This document shows positions 1 through 8,451 of a stretch of 46,433 nt of DNA, piece after piece; position 1 is the stretch's first letter, and each line of letters starts with the position of its first letter. This stretch comes from a virus: the IMG/VR virus record IMGVR_UViG_3300033150_000740, positions 1 to 46,433 of that record; one strand, 5' to 3'. Made by a program: the position numbers and the translations under genes. A model generated the notes under the pieces. It made no database searches. It was not told the origin of the DNA and saw only the letters and a list, made by a program, of their open reading frames with translations.

Positions 1-114
1 TAGCACTGCGCACTTTTGTGGCAGTCCAAACTCGAGACCAGCTTCGGTTAAGAACTCCTCATTAGTCCCATCGACTCGCCGCTGTCCATAACCCTCAGGA
101 TGTTTCTTCGATGA
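1..114. repeat. terminal direct repeat, left copy
   Basis: These 114 bases are identical to 46320-46433. The reading frame of the capsid gene runs unbroken from base 1 into base 46319, so the repeat is the overlap of a circularly closed or terminally redundant genome of about 46,319 bp, not an internal duplication. The physical ends of the packaged DNA cannot be told from this. Confidence 0.95.
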
Positions 115-1266
115 AGATTCGCCATAGAATGTAGTATCGTCGATGTAACGATAGGTTAGTTCCTTAGGCTCAAGAATGATCATCATGTTCCTGGTGGTTG
201 CGTCGTAACTGAACAACGGATGAGTTTTCATGTAGATGGTTCCAAACGGAGTTATCCACTCACGAATTTGCATCCCGTAGACTTTTTGAGCAGGTTGTAG
301 GTTGACCTGCCCACCAGCCATTGCTAGGGCATCTATACCGAGCAGAGCACCACTTCCAACGAGTGCAAGTTTTTCCTCAGCACCATAGCGGAAGATTTGT
401 TCGAGCATAGCTTTGAACCAATCTTCACCGCCAGTAGTCCAGGCCTTTCCACTGTAGTCGGTGTTCAAGGTGTAGTCGTCGCAGTTTGCGGGTGCATATT
501 GGCGGATGAAGTTGATCACGCCCATAGTGGTGCGCTCAGGTTTTCCATTATCACCTACATTCTCAGTGCGAATGCCCCACAAGAATGCAAGTTCCATTTC
601 CCAAGAGTGCATTTCCAAAGCTTCGGCCTTAGCTTTCTGATATTGATCACCAGTGCGAAGCTTAGTCCTGCGAGCGGTTCGAGTGATTGACAAAGGTGTA
701 CGGAAAATTTGGGTATAGTTGTAAACCTTTGTCGGGTTAAGAGCAATCGCATCAGGCATCTCGCCACCTTCAGGATTGATATTGCCGATGATCTTGAAGG
801 TGTCGCAATCACTCAAGTCGTGGTCAGGAGAGTTGTCGTCATCTTCGAGCAACCTCACTGCCAAAACAGAGTTGGTGGTTCCTCTGGTTACACCGATGAT
901 TTTGCCAACTACATCAACACGATAATCATCAGAGTCACGTAGCAAGATCTGATGCCCTTCACGGATACGGTTAGCGAGTGTTGTAGTAATCTGCACATAG
1001 ACCACATCTCCAGCTACACCACCACTGGTATAAGCGCTGGTAAGGTCTGGGAGTGTGTAGACACCACTTACAGCACCACCGACTGTGGCTTGTTCCTGAG
1101 TCCACCACGAAAACTCTGGATCATCTGTTTTTTCACTATTAAGCATTGACAAGATTGCGGTCAATGGAGCTTGACCATTAGGATATAGATAAAGGATTTG
1201 CTCTCTCCAATTTTTGGGTCTCTGTCCATCGACCCAGTCGCCAGTTCCTCTCATTCCAAGAAACAT
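1..1266 (-). CDS. major capsid protein (HK97-like fold, DUF5309/SU10 type), continues across the circle junction
   Basis: Builds the icosahedral head shell. The start ATG at 1266 follows GGAGGTGA. The frame is open to base 1 and continues at 46319 to a TAA at 46287, giving about 432 residues on the circle. The N-terminus reads MFLGMRGTGDW. The central stretch with RTPLSITRTARRTKLRTG, then an acidic helix around ALEMHSWEMELAFLWG, is typical of DUF5309/SU10-like major capsid proteins. Its place directly after scaffold and a small decoration-like gene in the late unit supports the assignment. Only the window edge splits it; it is not truncated. The fold assignment rests on recalled family resemblance. 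Confidence 0.85.
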   Translation of the reverse strand, partial: MFLGMRGTGDWVDGQRPKNWREQILYLYPNGQAPLTAILSMLNSEKTDDPEFSWWTQEQATVGGAVSGVYTLPDLTSAYTSGGVAGDVVYVQITTTLANRIREGHQILLRDSDDYRVDVVGKIIGVTRGTTNSVLAVRLLEDDDNSPDHDLSDCDTFKIIGNINPEGGEMPDAIALNPTKVYNYTQIFRTPLSITRTARRTKLRTGDQYQKAKAEALEMHSWEMELAFLWGIRTENVGDNGKPERTTMGVINFIRQYAPANCDDYTLNTDYSGKAWTTGGEDWFKAMLEQIFRYGAEEKLALVGSGALLGIDALAMAGGQVNLQPAQKVYGMQIREWITPFGTIYMKTHPLFSYDATTRNMMIILEPKELTYRYIDDTTFYGESSSKKHPEGYGQRRVDGTNEEFLTEAGLEFGLPQKCAVL

Positions 1267-1291
1267 TTTAGTCACCTCCATTAATCAAGAA

Positions 1292-1672
1292 TTATGCAGC
1301 TTCAGATGTTGGTGCAGCAGTTGTTCCAGAATAAGTTAGGACAGATACAACTGTCCACCAATGAATGCCGTCAGAGTACAGAAGTACCTGATCACCAGGG
1401 CCATTTAGTGTGATATCAGACCAAAGCTCACTGTCATCCTGGTCTTGAACGGTAATGGTATTAGTCCCGTCAGCGTCACGAGCCAGGATTGAGTAAAACC
1501 TGCCTTTGGCCTCAGCTACACGTGGCAAAGTGATTTTGATAGCTCCTGTTGTTGGATTAGCGCTTGGACGGACTACGTAATCATAGGTTTTCATCTCGTA
1601 GTCCTCTGTAGGGTTAACATATTTGTCAACCACTATTTTGTCATGCTGTGCAAATTTGTCTTCAAGTGCCAT
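1292..1672 (-). CDS. putative head decoration or small beta-rich virion protein
   Basis: This 126-residue protein lies between scaffold and capsid, the usual place of a head decoration or stabilisation protein. The start follows GGAGGTAACTAACT. The sequence is beta-rich and soluble, with no membrane segment, and includes an SDGIHWWTVVS stretch like those in fibre or decoration beta-sandwiches. Its last residues (TTAAPTSEAA) echo the Thr/Pro/Ala-rich segments of the scaffold and the LamG protein. Function is inferred from position only. Confidence 0.5.
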   Translation of the reverse strand: MALEDKFAQHDKIVVDKYVNPTEDYEMKTYDYVVRPSANPTTGAIKITLPRVAEAKGRFYSILARDADGTNTITVQDQDDSELWSDITLNGPGDQVLLYSDGIHWWTVVSVLTYSGTTAAPTSEAA

Positions 1673-1678
1673 AGTTAG

Positions 1679-2488
1679 TTACCTCCCTAATGCTTTGTTC
1701 ATTTCTTCTAGTTCAGCTAGAAGAGGATCAGTTGGTGGTTGTTGGCCCTTAGGTCTGCCAGCGCTGGAGCGTTTTCTTGGCAGACGAGGGGCTGTTGGTC
1801 TTTTAGGTTGATTTGCAGTTGCTTGCTTGTGCAAGTCAAGACGTTTCCTCACTTCATCACCTACTTCGGTCAATATCTCGTCGTAACGCTTATCTGGGTT
1901 TTGGGAAGCGAGTTCCTCGAAGACTGATGCTACGACTTTTTTGAAAGGTTTTAGGTCAGGGTTTTGTTCGTAGAATTGTTCGCTTGCTCTTTGGAGGTTT
2001 GTTACAGTTGCTATGTTGGTTCTTACGATTTCAGGTATCGAACGAAGAACACCTTCGCCGAGAATTTTCCTGGTGTCTGTTACTGCTTGTTGATAGATCT
2101 TGTTTAACAACTTGTTTAGCGCAGCAGGATTGTCCATTACTTCATCTACGTCTACACCTTCGAGAAAGTTCCTTTCTTCAAGTTCCAAAGGTGGCTCAGT
2201 CGAAGGTGCTTCAGTTGTCGGTTTCTTGCCCTTTACAAGAGCCTTTAGTTCTTCGATTTCAGCCTTTAGCCGAGTAACTACGTCATCCTCAGGAACGTCG
2301 GTAGAGGGAACCTCTGTCGAAGGCACCTCTGTTGACGGTGCCTCAGTTGAAGGAACTTCGGTCGAAGAAAGCTCCGTCGCAGGTACTTCGGTTGAAGGTC
2401 CTTCGGTTGAAGGCGCCTCAGTTGTTTGTTCACCTTCGCCTGTCAAGTGTTTGTTCATGAGTTCTATCTCGTCTGCAAAGTCGTTCAT
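1679..2488 (-). CDS. scaffolding protein with STEVP repeats
   Basis: This 269-residue, strongly acidic and helical protein lies just upstream of decoration and capsid genes in transcription order, as head scaffolds do. Residues about 18-65 are a low-complexity run of (P)STE(V/A/G)P units. The middle contains charged helix, the region around residue 105-190 has NFLEGVDVDEVMDNP, and the C-terminal 40 residues are very basic (RPTAPRLPRKRSSAGRPKG), fitting a scaffold that binds capsid through a basic tail. The start follows GGAGGTTAGCT. No protease motif is seen. The scaffold role is inferred from composition and context. Confidence 0.7.
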   Translation of the reverse strand: MNDFADEIELMNKHLTGEGEQTTEAPSTEGPSTEVPATELSSTEVPSTEAPSTEVPSTEVPSTDVPEDDVVTRLKAEIEELKALVKGKKPTTEAPSTEPPLELEERNFLEGVDVDEVMDNPAALNKLLNKIYQQAVTDTRKILGEGVLRSIPEIVRTNIATVTNLQRASEQFYEQNPDLKPFKKVVASVFEELASQNPDKRYDEILTEVGDEVRKRLDLHKQATANQPKRPTAPRLPRKRSSAGRPKGQQPPTDPLLAELEEMNKALGR

Positions 2489-2505
2489 AGCTAACCTCCG
2501 TTAAT

Positions 2506-2530
2506 AGTTTGTTTAAATTTTAAACGATCT
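2506..2530. repeat. dispersed 25-bp palindrome, copy 1
   Basis: AGTTTGTTTAAA, central T, TTTAAACGATCT. The right end overlaps the TAG stop of the minus-strand gene at 2529-2996, so the AG of the half-site is the AG of the stop codon. It lies between that stop and the ribosome site of the scaffold gene. Confidence 0.9.
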
Positions 2531-2996
2531 ATTTAACCGCCTCAAGACGCCATAGTTCCTTCCAATAGCCGTGAGTTGTAGCTCCGCCATCTCCGTCGAT
2601 GTTTACTAGAGCAAGGACATCATTTTGGTGAGCATCGAAAGTTGAACCCGCAGGCAGTTGGTTCAAATAAAAGTCACCATCAGCCTTGTCGCCATCTACA
2701 AAACCAATGTCGTTGTCTTGCATTATGAAGATCTTGATCTGACCCTCAGTGCCATTAGTTATGTGTGCAAGATCGGAGGCACCTAAGCTGTCAATTAACA
2801 CGATTTCGATAGCTGCTTCGCTCAAATCTGTACCAACAACCAAAGTTGTAGTACCCCCAGAGATGGTAGTGTCAGTCACAACAACGTCACTAACGTTCGA
2901 TTCGAGAGAGTTCAAAGCCTCTCTTGTCTCCCTAATATAATTGGCTAGTTCAGAAACCAGCGCTTGATCAGTCGGTTTCGTTGCGTCCAGAGTCAT
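2529..2996 (-). CDS. virion-associated protein, fibre-like, unknown
   Basis: 155 residues. The N-terminus (TLDATKPTDQALVSELANYIRE) is a short helical segment like those that start many phage head-fibre or tail-fibre proteins. It is followed by beta-rich, glycine- and aspartate-rich sequence with no recognised catalytic motif. The start follows AAGGAGCAAGAAA and overlaps the end of the preceding gene by 29 bases, so the two are translationally coupled. It sits between portal and scaffold, so a head-associated role is likely. A 25-bp palindrome coincides with its stop. Confidence 0.5.
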   Translation of the reverse strand: MTLDATKPTDQALVSELANYIRETREALNSLESNVSDVVVTDTTISGGTTTLVVGTDLSEAAIEIVLIDSLGASDLAHITNGTEGQIKIFIMQDNDIGFVDGDKADGDFYLNQLPAGSTFDAHQNDVLALVNIDGDGGATTHGYWKELWRLEAVK

Positions 2997-3270
2997 TTTC
3001 TTGCTCCTTGGATTCTAAGATTGATAGAAACATGTCAAGGATGTTTATCATATAATCTACGGCCTTTTGTCTGCCGTTTAAATCACCCATATACAACAAG
3101 ACAGAGGCAGTAGACGGATTTTCAGTGGCTGCGTCATCAACTATTGATTGCATTTCTCTGTTGAATCCTTCTTTCCAACTCATTAGTTCATTCACTATAT
3201 CTTGCCAAAGAAGGGATTCTTTAAATTCATTTATTTGTTCCTTTGTAGCTCTTACAACTATCTCATTCAT
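2968..3270 (-). CDS. small helical protein downstream of portal, unknown
   Basis: 100 residues, mostly helical and charged, without membrane segments or metal ligands. The start overlaps the portal stop by 8 bases, with AGGAGAGTTAA just before it. Small helical genes of this size after the portal are common in podoviruses and may be assembly helpers, but no family is recognised here. Confidence 0.55.
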   Translation of the reverse strand: MNEIVVRATKEQINEFKESLLWQDIVNELMSWKEGFNREMQSIVDDAATENPSTASVLLYMGDLNGRQKAVDYMINILDMFLSILESKEQENDSGRNETD

Positions 3271-5209
3271 TTAACTCTCCTGTCGGTACAAGGTTTCCTT
3301 TTTCAGCTTCACGTAAGACAGTTTCGTCAGGCATTACTTGAGGTGTTACTTTTCGAGTAAAATCCTCAACATTTTTAGCTCCAAGTTGCTGAGCTATGTA
3401 GATAAATATCCTTGTAATGTCAAATGATTGTAATAACTCAGGAGATTGGGCTATTACCTTGAACAATGAGATCCAAGCGTCAGAGAAGTTGCCACCAGGT
3501 ATTGAGCCGTCCCTTACGATTAAATCGTAGTTTATTGCCAGATCATAAGGTGATACTTGGACTCTGTCTTTTCCAAAAGTTGCTTTGAGTTGATCTGCAT
3601 AACGACCAACAGCTCTTACGTAGGTTTCTTTTGTCATATACTGTTGTACGTGAGAAGCAAACATAGTTCCTACATCCTGCATAAACTGCATACCGATTAT
3701 CATAGCAATTCGTTGCAGCCTACTGACTGCAGAACCACGAGTTCCTTGGAACTCGGACCTGGTTAGGCGTTCAGGACCTGACAAACGAAGTGTGCCCATC
3801 ATAGATTGGTCGGCACCACTTATGCGATCCATCCATTGAGTTATGTAGCTGCTGTCAGCAATATTCAGACGAGTGATGTCATTTATAGCGAGTTGTTGAA
3901 CAACTTTTTCAACACCTCTTCCCCACGCAGGTCTTCGTAAGCGGATTAATTTGCCTGGTTGAGGGTCTTTTAGATCATTTATGTTAACCAAGTAAGGGTC
4001 AACAACTAACATGTCGTTGATAGCTTTTTTGACATTTTCTATGTGACTGTTAAAGAGAAAGTCTAGCGTATGTTGTAGGCCGTAGAGTACCTCCAGACGA
4101 CCGATAGGTGTAATTGAATAGCCGTCAAACTCAGGTGATGCAACAGCTACTGGATACATCCCGTGGCTGTGATCTGCCTTCTCACACGCTATTATTATGT
4201 CATCAGAGGCAAGTTCAAAGTACCATTTTTCTGGGTATTCACTATCTGACAGACCCCATTCCTTAGGGATGAGAGTTATGTACATCTTTATGATATCAAC
4301 TGGTGTTGTTACACCTGTTGCGGAACGTTGGAGTTCGGTAGAACCTCCATGTCGAGTTTGACGATCACTCTGGTCGAGTGCTAGGGTTGAGCGTTTGTCT
4401 TTCTTGTGTTTTAGGTATTTGACATTGAATAGGCCAGAGTTAGGCCTACTTTCTTCGGAAAGTAAATTCATATAATTATCACGATCTATCCACCCAACAA
4501 ACTCACCGTCTTGAATATTTACACTGGAGACAGATGGATCAGGTAACCACATATAGGGATCAATGTTAATCAGTTCGTTACCCTCGAAGAGTAAATCTTC
4601 TATCATTTCAACTGTAGTAGTAGATTCAGTCCCTAGCTCGGATTCAGTAACAATGGTTGATTTAATAGGTCTTCGACCATAGATTTGTCTCCAACCAGGG
4701 ATTGCAATGCCTACTCCATAGGCTAAAGAATCACGCAACACAGTGTGAACAGCAAGAGGAACTTTGTTCTTGATGCAGTGTAATCTTATTACAAGTTCCA
4801 TCAACATTGCACCGAGAGTGTCATCATCTTCTACACCTTCATATTGGAACATAGGATCTTGAAAGAAAGCCATTGACAAGTAAGTTAACAACGCTTCGAG
4901 CATTGAGTAGCTGTAGGGAAATACTATTGCCACAGGCTTCCTAGGATCGCTTGACTTCAGTTCCTTTTCCTTGTCCTTTAAGGAAATGTAAGTTGTCAGT
5001 GTCCTATCTATCTCTCTCCAATGATCGAATCTTTTAGATATCTCATTCCGTGAGGCATTAGCACGTTGCCAGATGCGATTGCGTAGTTTTTTGTGTAAAT
5101 CGCTATCGGGACGTAAGTCTAGGCCGTATGGATAGTCGTAGTCATATGTCTCACGAGTGTAAATGTTGTCTTTCCAGGAACTCGGTTCACCGTGGATTAT
5201 GTAAGGCAT
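3263..5209 (-). CDS. portal protein (head-tail connector)
   Basis: Twelve copies form the ring through which DNA enters and leaves the head. At 648 residues it fits podovirus portals. The N-terminus has a helical segment with RNRIWQRANASRNEIS. The middle (residues about 95-450) alternates beta and helix with conserved-looking FPYSYSMLEALLTYL and WYFELASDDIIIACE, and the C-terminal half holds the long helical wing and stem (LQRIAMIIGMQFMQDVG). The gene follows the terminases and precedes scaffold and capsid, the canonical order. The ATG overlaps the upstream stop (TAATG) and has a GGAGGGG site. Confidence 0.8.
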   Translation of the reverse strand: MPYIIHGEPSSWKDNIYTRETYDYDYPYGLDLRPDSDLHKKLRNRIWQRANASRNEISKRFDHWREIDRTLTTYISLKDKEKELKSSDPRKPVAIVFPYSYSMLEALLTYLSMAFFQDPMFQYEGVEDDDTLGAMLMELVIRLHCIKNKVPLAVHTVLRDSLAYGVGIAIPGWRQIYGRRPIKSTIVTESELGTESTTTVEMIEDLLFEGNELINIDPYMWLPDPSVSSVNIQDGEFVGWIDRDNYMNLLSEESRPNSGLFNVKYLKHKKDKRSTLALDQSDRQTRHGGSTELQRSATGVTTPVDIIKMYITLIPKEWGLSDSEYPEKWYFELASDDIIIACEKADHSHGMYPVAVASPEFDGYSITPIGRLEVLYGLQHTLDFLFNSHIENVKKAINDMLVVDPYLVNINDLKDPQPGKLIRLRRPAWGRGVEKVVQQLAINDITRLNIADSSYITQWMDRISGADQSMMGTLRLSGPERLTRSEFQGTRGSAVSRLQRIAMIIGMQFMQDVGTMFASHVQQYMTKETYVRAVGRYADQLKATFGKDRVQVSPYDLAINYDLIVRDGSIPGGNFSDAWISLFKVIAQSPELLQSFDITRIFIYIAQQLGAKNVEDFTRKVTPQVMPDETVLREAEKGNLVPTGELNE

Positions 5210-5994
5210 TAGACAGCCCCTCCAAGTTTGTTAGCTACATAGTCCATACATATACCCGAGAGATAAGCACTTGACGTTATAGTACTATCACTCACATCCA
5301 ACGTCAGATTTGCATGGAGAGTTATATCGTTAGCTCCAACTGTAATATTTCCTAACTCTGTCAAAACCATTCCGTTAGCGATCGAACTTGGGTTAGGTGA
5401 TACATCAAGAGTCCCATTAGCAGCTCCAGCTACATCTTCGTCAGGTTCAATTAGTTTATACTCTAGTTCCCAGTTAGCCACATGAGCAACATTGTTATCA
5501 GCAGTGAACCAACCTATGTGGACAGTCATGTCGTGAGATCTGTCGATGTCTAGAGGTATAGGGAATATTACTTGTATTTGTTTGTCAGAAGTTATCACAA
5601 ATTCCCAGCATACTGACACACCAACTAGTACGAGTGATGCAGGCTTTGTACCTGCAGCTTGAATCCCATTGGCAGGTATCCAAAGACGATGTTTTAACCT
5701 GGCATTTCCAGACAGTGCTATCTGTCCATTGTCATCAGCAGTCACACCAGGAACTTCCTGGATACCCTTAGCTCCACCATCTCCACGTACAAGCGCGTGA
5801 TCACCGATATTTGCAGCAGCTGAAACAACATCTCCAGGAGTTGGTATCTGATCTTGGCGAACTGCCTCGTCACCAGCTGTGCTTGCACCTATCTTCACAG
5901 GCATGTTGTCAAAGTCAGCGGCTGTGCCATAGTCAGCATCATCATATTGGAAGATGTCTTCCATCGAGCCTATGCGTATACGTCTTGTAGCCAT
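5209..5994 (-). CDS. structural protein, beta-sandwich C-terminus, fibre-like
   Basis: 261 residues. The N-terminal 30 residues include FQYDDADYGTAADFDNM, followed by a linker with VKIGASTAGDEAVRQDQ, a phrase seen at the root of many phage fibre and head-fibre proteins. The rest is beta-rich with repeated Asn/Asp/Ala turns. The 25-bp palindrome at 5995-6019 abuts the ATG directly, so no Shine-Dalgarno sequence fits in front of this start. Initiation may depend on coupling with the upstream frame. It lies between two fibre-like genes and the portal. Specific function unknown. Confidence 0.55.
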   Translation of the reverse strand: MATRRIRIGSMEDIFQYDDADYGTAADFDNMPVKIGASTAGDEAVRQDQIPTPGDVVSAAANIGDHALVRGDGGAKGIQEVPGVTADDNGQIALSGNARLKHRLWIPANGIQAAGTKPASLVLVGVSVCWEFVITSDKQIQVIFPIPLDIDRSHDMTVHIGWFTADNNVAHVANWELEYKLIEPDEDVAGAANGTLDVSPNPSSIANGMVLTELGNITVGANDITLHANLTLDVSDSTITSSAYLSGICMDYVANKLGGAV

Positions 5995-6019
5995 AGTTTG
6001 TTCAAAATTTAAACAATCT
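5995..6019. repeat. dispersed 25-bp palindrome, copy 2
   Basis: AGTTTGTTCAAA, central A, TTTAAACAATCT. It fills the whole gap between the TAG stop at 6018-6020 (sharing AG with it) and the ATG of the next gene at 5994, both on the minus strand. Confidence 0.9.
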
Positions 6020-6300
6020 AAGTTATAGGTGAAAGAACTATTAAATCAGTCCACTTACCATGATACTGTTCGTTGTCGTTGCTAACAAATGCTTGTAATT
6101 TCCAAGTGCCGCTCATATCAAGTGTATTGATGTCACACTGGTACTGTATGTAAGTATCATCATCAGGACAGACAGCGGCTTCCCACTCTCCTACAGAGCC
6201 ATCTGGTTTTTTTGTACATTACCTTTATATCACCAAAACCAGACAAATCAATGCCTGTTGATACTAGTATTTTCACAGTACCACCTACAAAGGTCTCCAT
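6018..6300 (-). CDS. small beta-sandwich structural protein, frameshifted at an A7 run
   Basis: Two overlapping frames join into one protein of about 93 residues if one base is removed from the run of seven A (minus strand, plus-strand T at about 6207-6213). The first frame reads METFVGGTVKILVSTGIDL up to VMYKK. The second continues PDGSVGEWEAAV through DTYIQYQ and GTWKLQAFVS to SPIT and a TAG at 6018-6020. The joined pattern (beta strands, KPDG turn, GxWxLQ strand) resembles small BppU-like phage accessory domains. GAGGTG precedes the ATG. Sequencing error, transcriptional slippage or a real mutation could each explain the shift. Confidence 0.6.
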
Positions 6301-7513
6301 ACAGTAACACCTCGTTGTTGATTAGAGATCTTTCAGATAACTCTTTTGTTATTTTAGACTGTAACAACAACTCCTTTAATATACCAGATTGAACAGATAA
6401 CAGGCATTCGTGCATCTCCAGAGGTACAACAGTAGTAGGAACAACTGTAGTTGGTTGTGGAGGTAGAGCGGTAGTTGGAACTACAGTTGTTCCTGCTATT
6501 GTTGTAGGCAGGATAGTTGTGGGAGAAACAGTTGTAGGTGGTGGAGTAGTTGGCTTAACCGTCGTTGGTGGTACAGTTGTAGGTTGTACAGTTGTTGGTG
6601 CCTGAGTAGTGGGTGGAGCTGTGGTCGGCTTAGTTGTAGTCGGCGCCAAGGTTGTAGGAGGTGCAGTCGTGGGCTTAGCTGTTGTCGGAGCTACAGTCGT
6701 TGGTTGCGCAGTAGTTGGTGCAGTCGTAGTTGGTTGACTCGTCGTTGGAGCTTGGGTTGTTGGAGCTATTGTTGTCGGAGCAGCTGTAGTCGCAGCACCT
6801 ACTACCCCAAAATCCACCATGTACCAGTATTGAGGGACGAGGATGAAGGAATAGGGTTCGGCATGGAGTTGTGCTAGTTCTGTAACATTTAAAGCCCTTG
6901 TGTATAGCAGTAATCTCCATACCTTAATGGCATTGTTATAACCCAATCGTAGCGGTTGAGTGTCCGATGGAAGGGTTCCTATAGCCGAGGTATTTGTCTC
7001 TCCTTTGTCACTGTTACAATAGACGGAGAATTCAGAATTATCCACTCGAACTACGGAGAATTGATTTCTTTTGTCAGTCGAAAAACTGGGAAAGTTAGCA
7101 TAATACATGTTATAATTAGCATAGATATTCACTCTAAAGACTCCATACTGATTTATAAATCGAAATGGTGTAGAATACGTACTTTGGCCAAGCCATAGAG
7201 ACGTTTTCTGTACAGAAAGATCTAAAATTATGGCATCTAAGATTACAGTATAAGGTGCATCATTAAACCATCCACTGTAAAACGATCCGTAATCGAGATA
7301 GTCTGTTTCTCCTATATCCAAGTAATCAGCGACCCATGTCACTAGACCGTTAACAGTTGGTTTTAGAGAATGTATCTGCTCAAAAGGGTTGCCGCCCCCC
7401 TCATTAAACAACCAACACCCCACCAATCCCTGCGCCAAAGGATGTGTAGGATCAATCCTACTGCCATAGGGTGGTTTCTTTCGAGGGTCGGGGTTTCGGA
7501 TTAGTCGGAACAT
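6248..7513 (-). CDS. LamG/concanavalin-like protein with Thr/Pro repeat tail
   Basis: 421 residues. Residues about 20-230 look like a LamG (concanavalin-type jelly roll) domain: it opens with HPLAQGLVGCWLFNEGGG and ends with a KVWRLLLYTRALNVTELAQL motif, both typical. Residues about 240-355 are a tandem array of PTT(x)AP/PTTVxP units, mucin-like. About 65 residues follow. The last 53 bases overlap the start of the next gene. LamG modules bind glycans, so a receptor-binding or virion surface role is likely. The repeat DNA (about 6450-6800) could change length by slippage. Confidence 0.7.
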   Translation of the reverse strand: MFRLIRNPDPRKKPPYGSRIDPTHPLAQGLVGCWLFNEGGGNPFEQIHSLKPTVNGLVTWVADYLDIGETDYLDYGSFYSGWFNDAPYTVILDAIILDLSVQKTSLWLGQSTYSTPFRFINQYGVFRVNIYANYNMYYANFPSFSTDKRNQFSVVRVDNSEFSVYCNSDKGETNTSAIGTLPSDTQPLRLGYNNAIKVWRLLLYTRALNVTELAQLHAEPYSFILVPQYWYMVDFGVVGAATTAAPTTIAPTTQAPTTSQPTTTAPTTAQPTTVAPTTAKPTTAPPTTLAPTTTKPTTAPPTTQAPTTVQPTTVPPTTVKPTTPPPTTVSPTTILPTTIAGTTVVPTTALPPQPTTVVPTTVVPLEMHECLLSVQSGILKELLLQSKITKELSERSLINNEVLLYGDLCRWYCENTSINRH

Positions 7514-7956
7514 TAGGCTACCGTCTCTCCGTAGAGATTATATTTAACCGTGTTGCCACTTGCTGCTAACGTAGCTCCTGCTTTGTTCTGCACGAGAATC
7601 TTGAATTGGTCCGGCGTTGCCATGAGCATTCGAGCAAATACCCTTTGAGTCATAGCTCCCGTACCTGTTCTAAGTGGGATAATGGCATCAGGAGCACGGG
7701 CAGGGGTTACGCTCGTTCCACCATCTTCAAAATTAGTTCCGTCTGTTCGGGCAATAAGCCAGATGTAGATAGCTGGATTCGTAGAAGAGGACAGATCAAC
7801 TGAAGCCAAGTAAACTTCAATGTCAACGAATAGCTTCTTATCGGTACTGTTATCTATTGCCGAACTTATAGCTAACCCATCATCTGCCAAACTATCAAGG
7901 TCAGAACTAATGGCTGTAGTCCACGTTCCATAACTGGTCCAAGTTACTTCACCCAT
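7513..7956 (-). CDS. small tail or fibre-associated protein
   Basis: 147 residues, beta-rich, with an ordered pattern of short strands and ending in KYNLYGETVA. A similar small beta protein often pairs with LamG-type proteins in phage genomes. The start follows AGGAGGTAAGAA. The stop overlaps the start of the next gene (TAATG). No enzyme motif seen; virion location inferred from position. Confidence 0.5.
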   Translation of the reverse strand: MGEVTWTSYGTWTTAISSDLDSLADDGLAISSAIDNSTDKKLFVDIEVYLASVDLSSSTNPAIYIWLIARTDGTNFEDGGTSVTPARAPDAIIPLRTGTGAMTQRVFARMLMATPDQFKILVQNKAGATLAASGNTVKYNLYGETVA

Positions 7957-7966
7957 TTCTTACCTC

Positions 7967-8239
7967 CTAAAGCTTGCTATAATCTATTTCTGCAAGCACT
8001 GTATCAACTTTTGATTTTACAGTAGCCAAGGTTTCCTGCTTCTGTTTATACCTTTGCATCTCTTTGGTGAACTTTTCCTGCAACACTGCGTCCCCATCCT
8101 TGGGATTGTGTATTACAGCAAAAGTCTGATAGATCGGGTTACCTGATTCGTCTGTTCCGATCTGAAGCGACGTTTCCTCTGCTGTTATGATGTAAGTGCC
8201 GTTATCTCTCTTCGAAATATTCTTAGTTTTGAGTGCCAT
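7967..8239 (-). CDS. small protein of the late unit, unknown
   Basis: About 90 residues. The ATG at 8239 has GGAGG six bases upstream and is preferred to the GTG just before it. The N-terminal half is beta-like (TSLQIGTDESGNPIYQTF), the C-terminal half a charged helix (EKFTKEMQRYKQKQETL). It may be a small tail assembly or chaperone protein. No family recognised. Confidence 0.5.
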   Translation of the reverse strand: MALKTKNISKRDNGTYIITAEETSLQIGTDESGNPIYQTFAVIHNPKDGDAVLQEKFTKEMQRYKQKQETLATVKSKVDTVLAEIDYSKL

Positions 8240-8267
8240 CACTTACCTCCACCCTCAAATATTCAAT

Positions 8268-8292
8268 AGATCGTTCAATTTTTAAACGTTCT
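8268..8292. repeat. dispersed 25-bp palindrome, copy 3
   Basis: AGATCGTTCAAT, central T, TTTAAACGTTCT on the plus strand. On the minus strand it encodes the last residues (RTFKN) of the XhlA-like protein, and its centre supplies the TGA stop. Confidence 0.9.
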
Positions 8293-8451
8293 CATCAATA
8301 ACAACAGAACACCAACTAAGTTCAAACAAAGTGCTGTCAGCGAACTAACAAGCCAAAACCTAAGACGTTCCACCGTAGCCTCCAACAATTCGAGTCGTTT
8401 ATCTATACGCTCATGACGTTCATCACAAAGGCGAGAATTAAAGTCATTCAT
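8275..8451 (-). CDS. XhlA-like lysis accessory membrane protein
   Basis: 58 residues from the ATG at 8451, whose ATGA overlaps the terminase stop. The first part is an amphipathic helix (DERHERIDKRLELLEATVERL), followed by one hydrophobic segment (LVSSLTALCLNLVGVLLLL) and a short basic tail. This arrangement matches haemolysin XhlA-type proteins, which assist holins in Gram-positive phages and prophages. The C-terminal residues and stop lie inside a 25-bp palindrome. A membrane-bound role in lysis is probable; an anchor for virion proteins cannot be excluded. Confidence 0.6.
   Translation of the reverse strand: MNDFNSRLCDERHERIDKRLELLEATVERLRFWLVSSLTALCLNLVGVLLLLMRTFKN

Noticed and set aside
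2100-2504. Plus-strand open frame of 134 codons rich in Ser/Val/Glu opposite the scaffold gene
   Set aside because: It is the antisense image of the STEVP repeats, has no ribosome site, and opposes a well-supported late gene.
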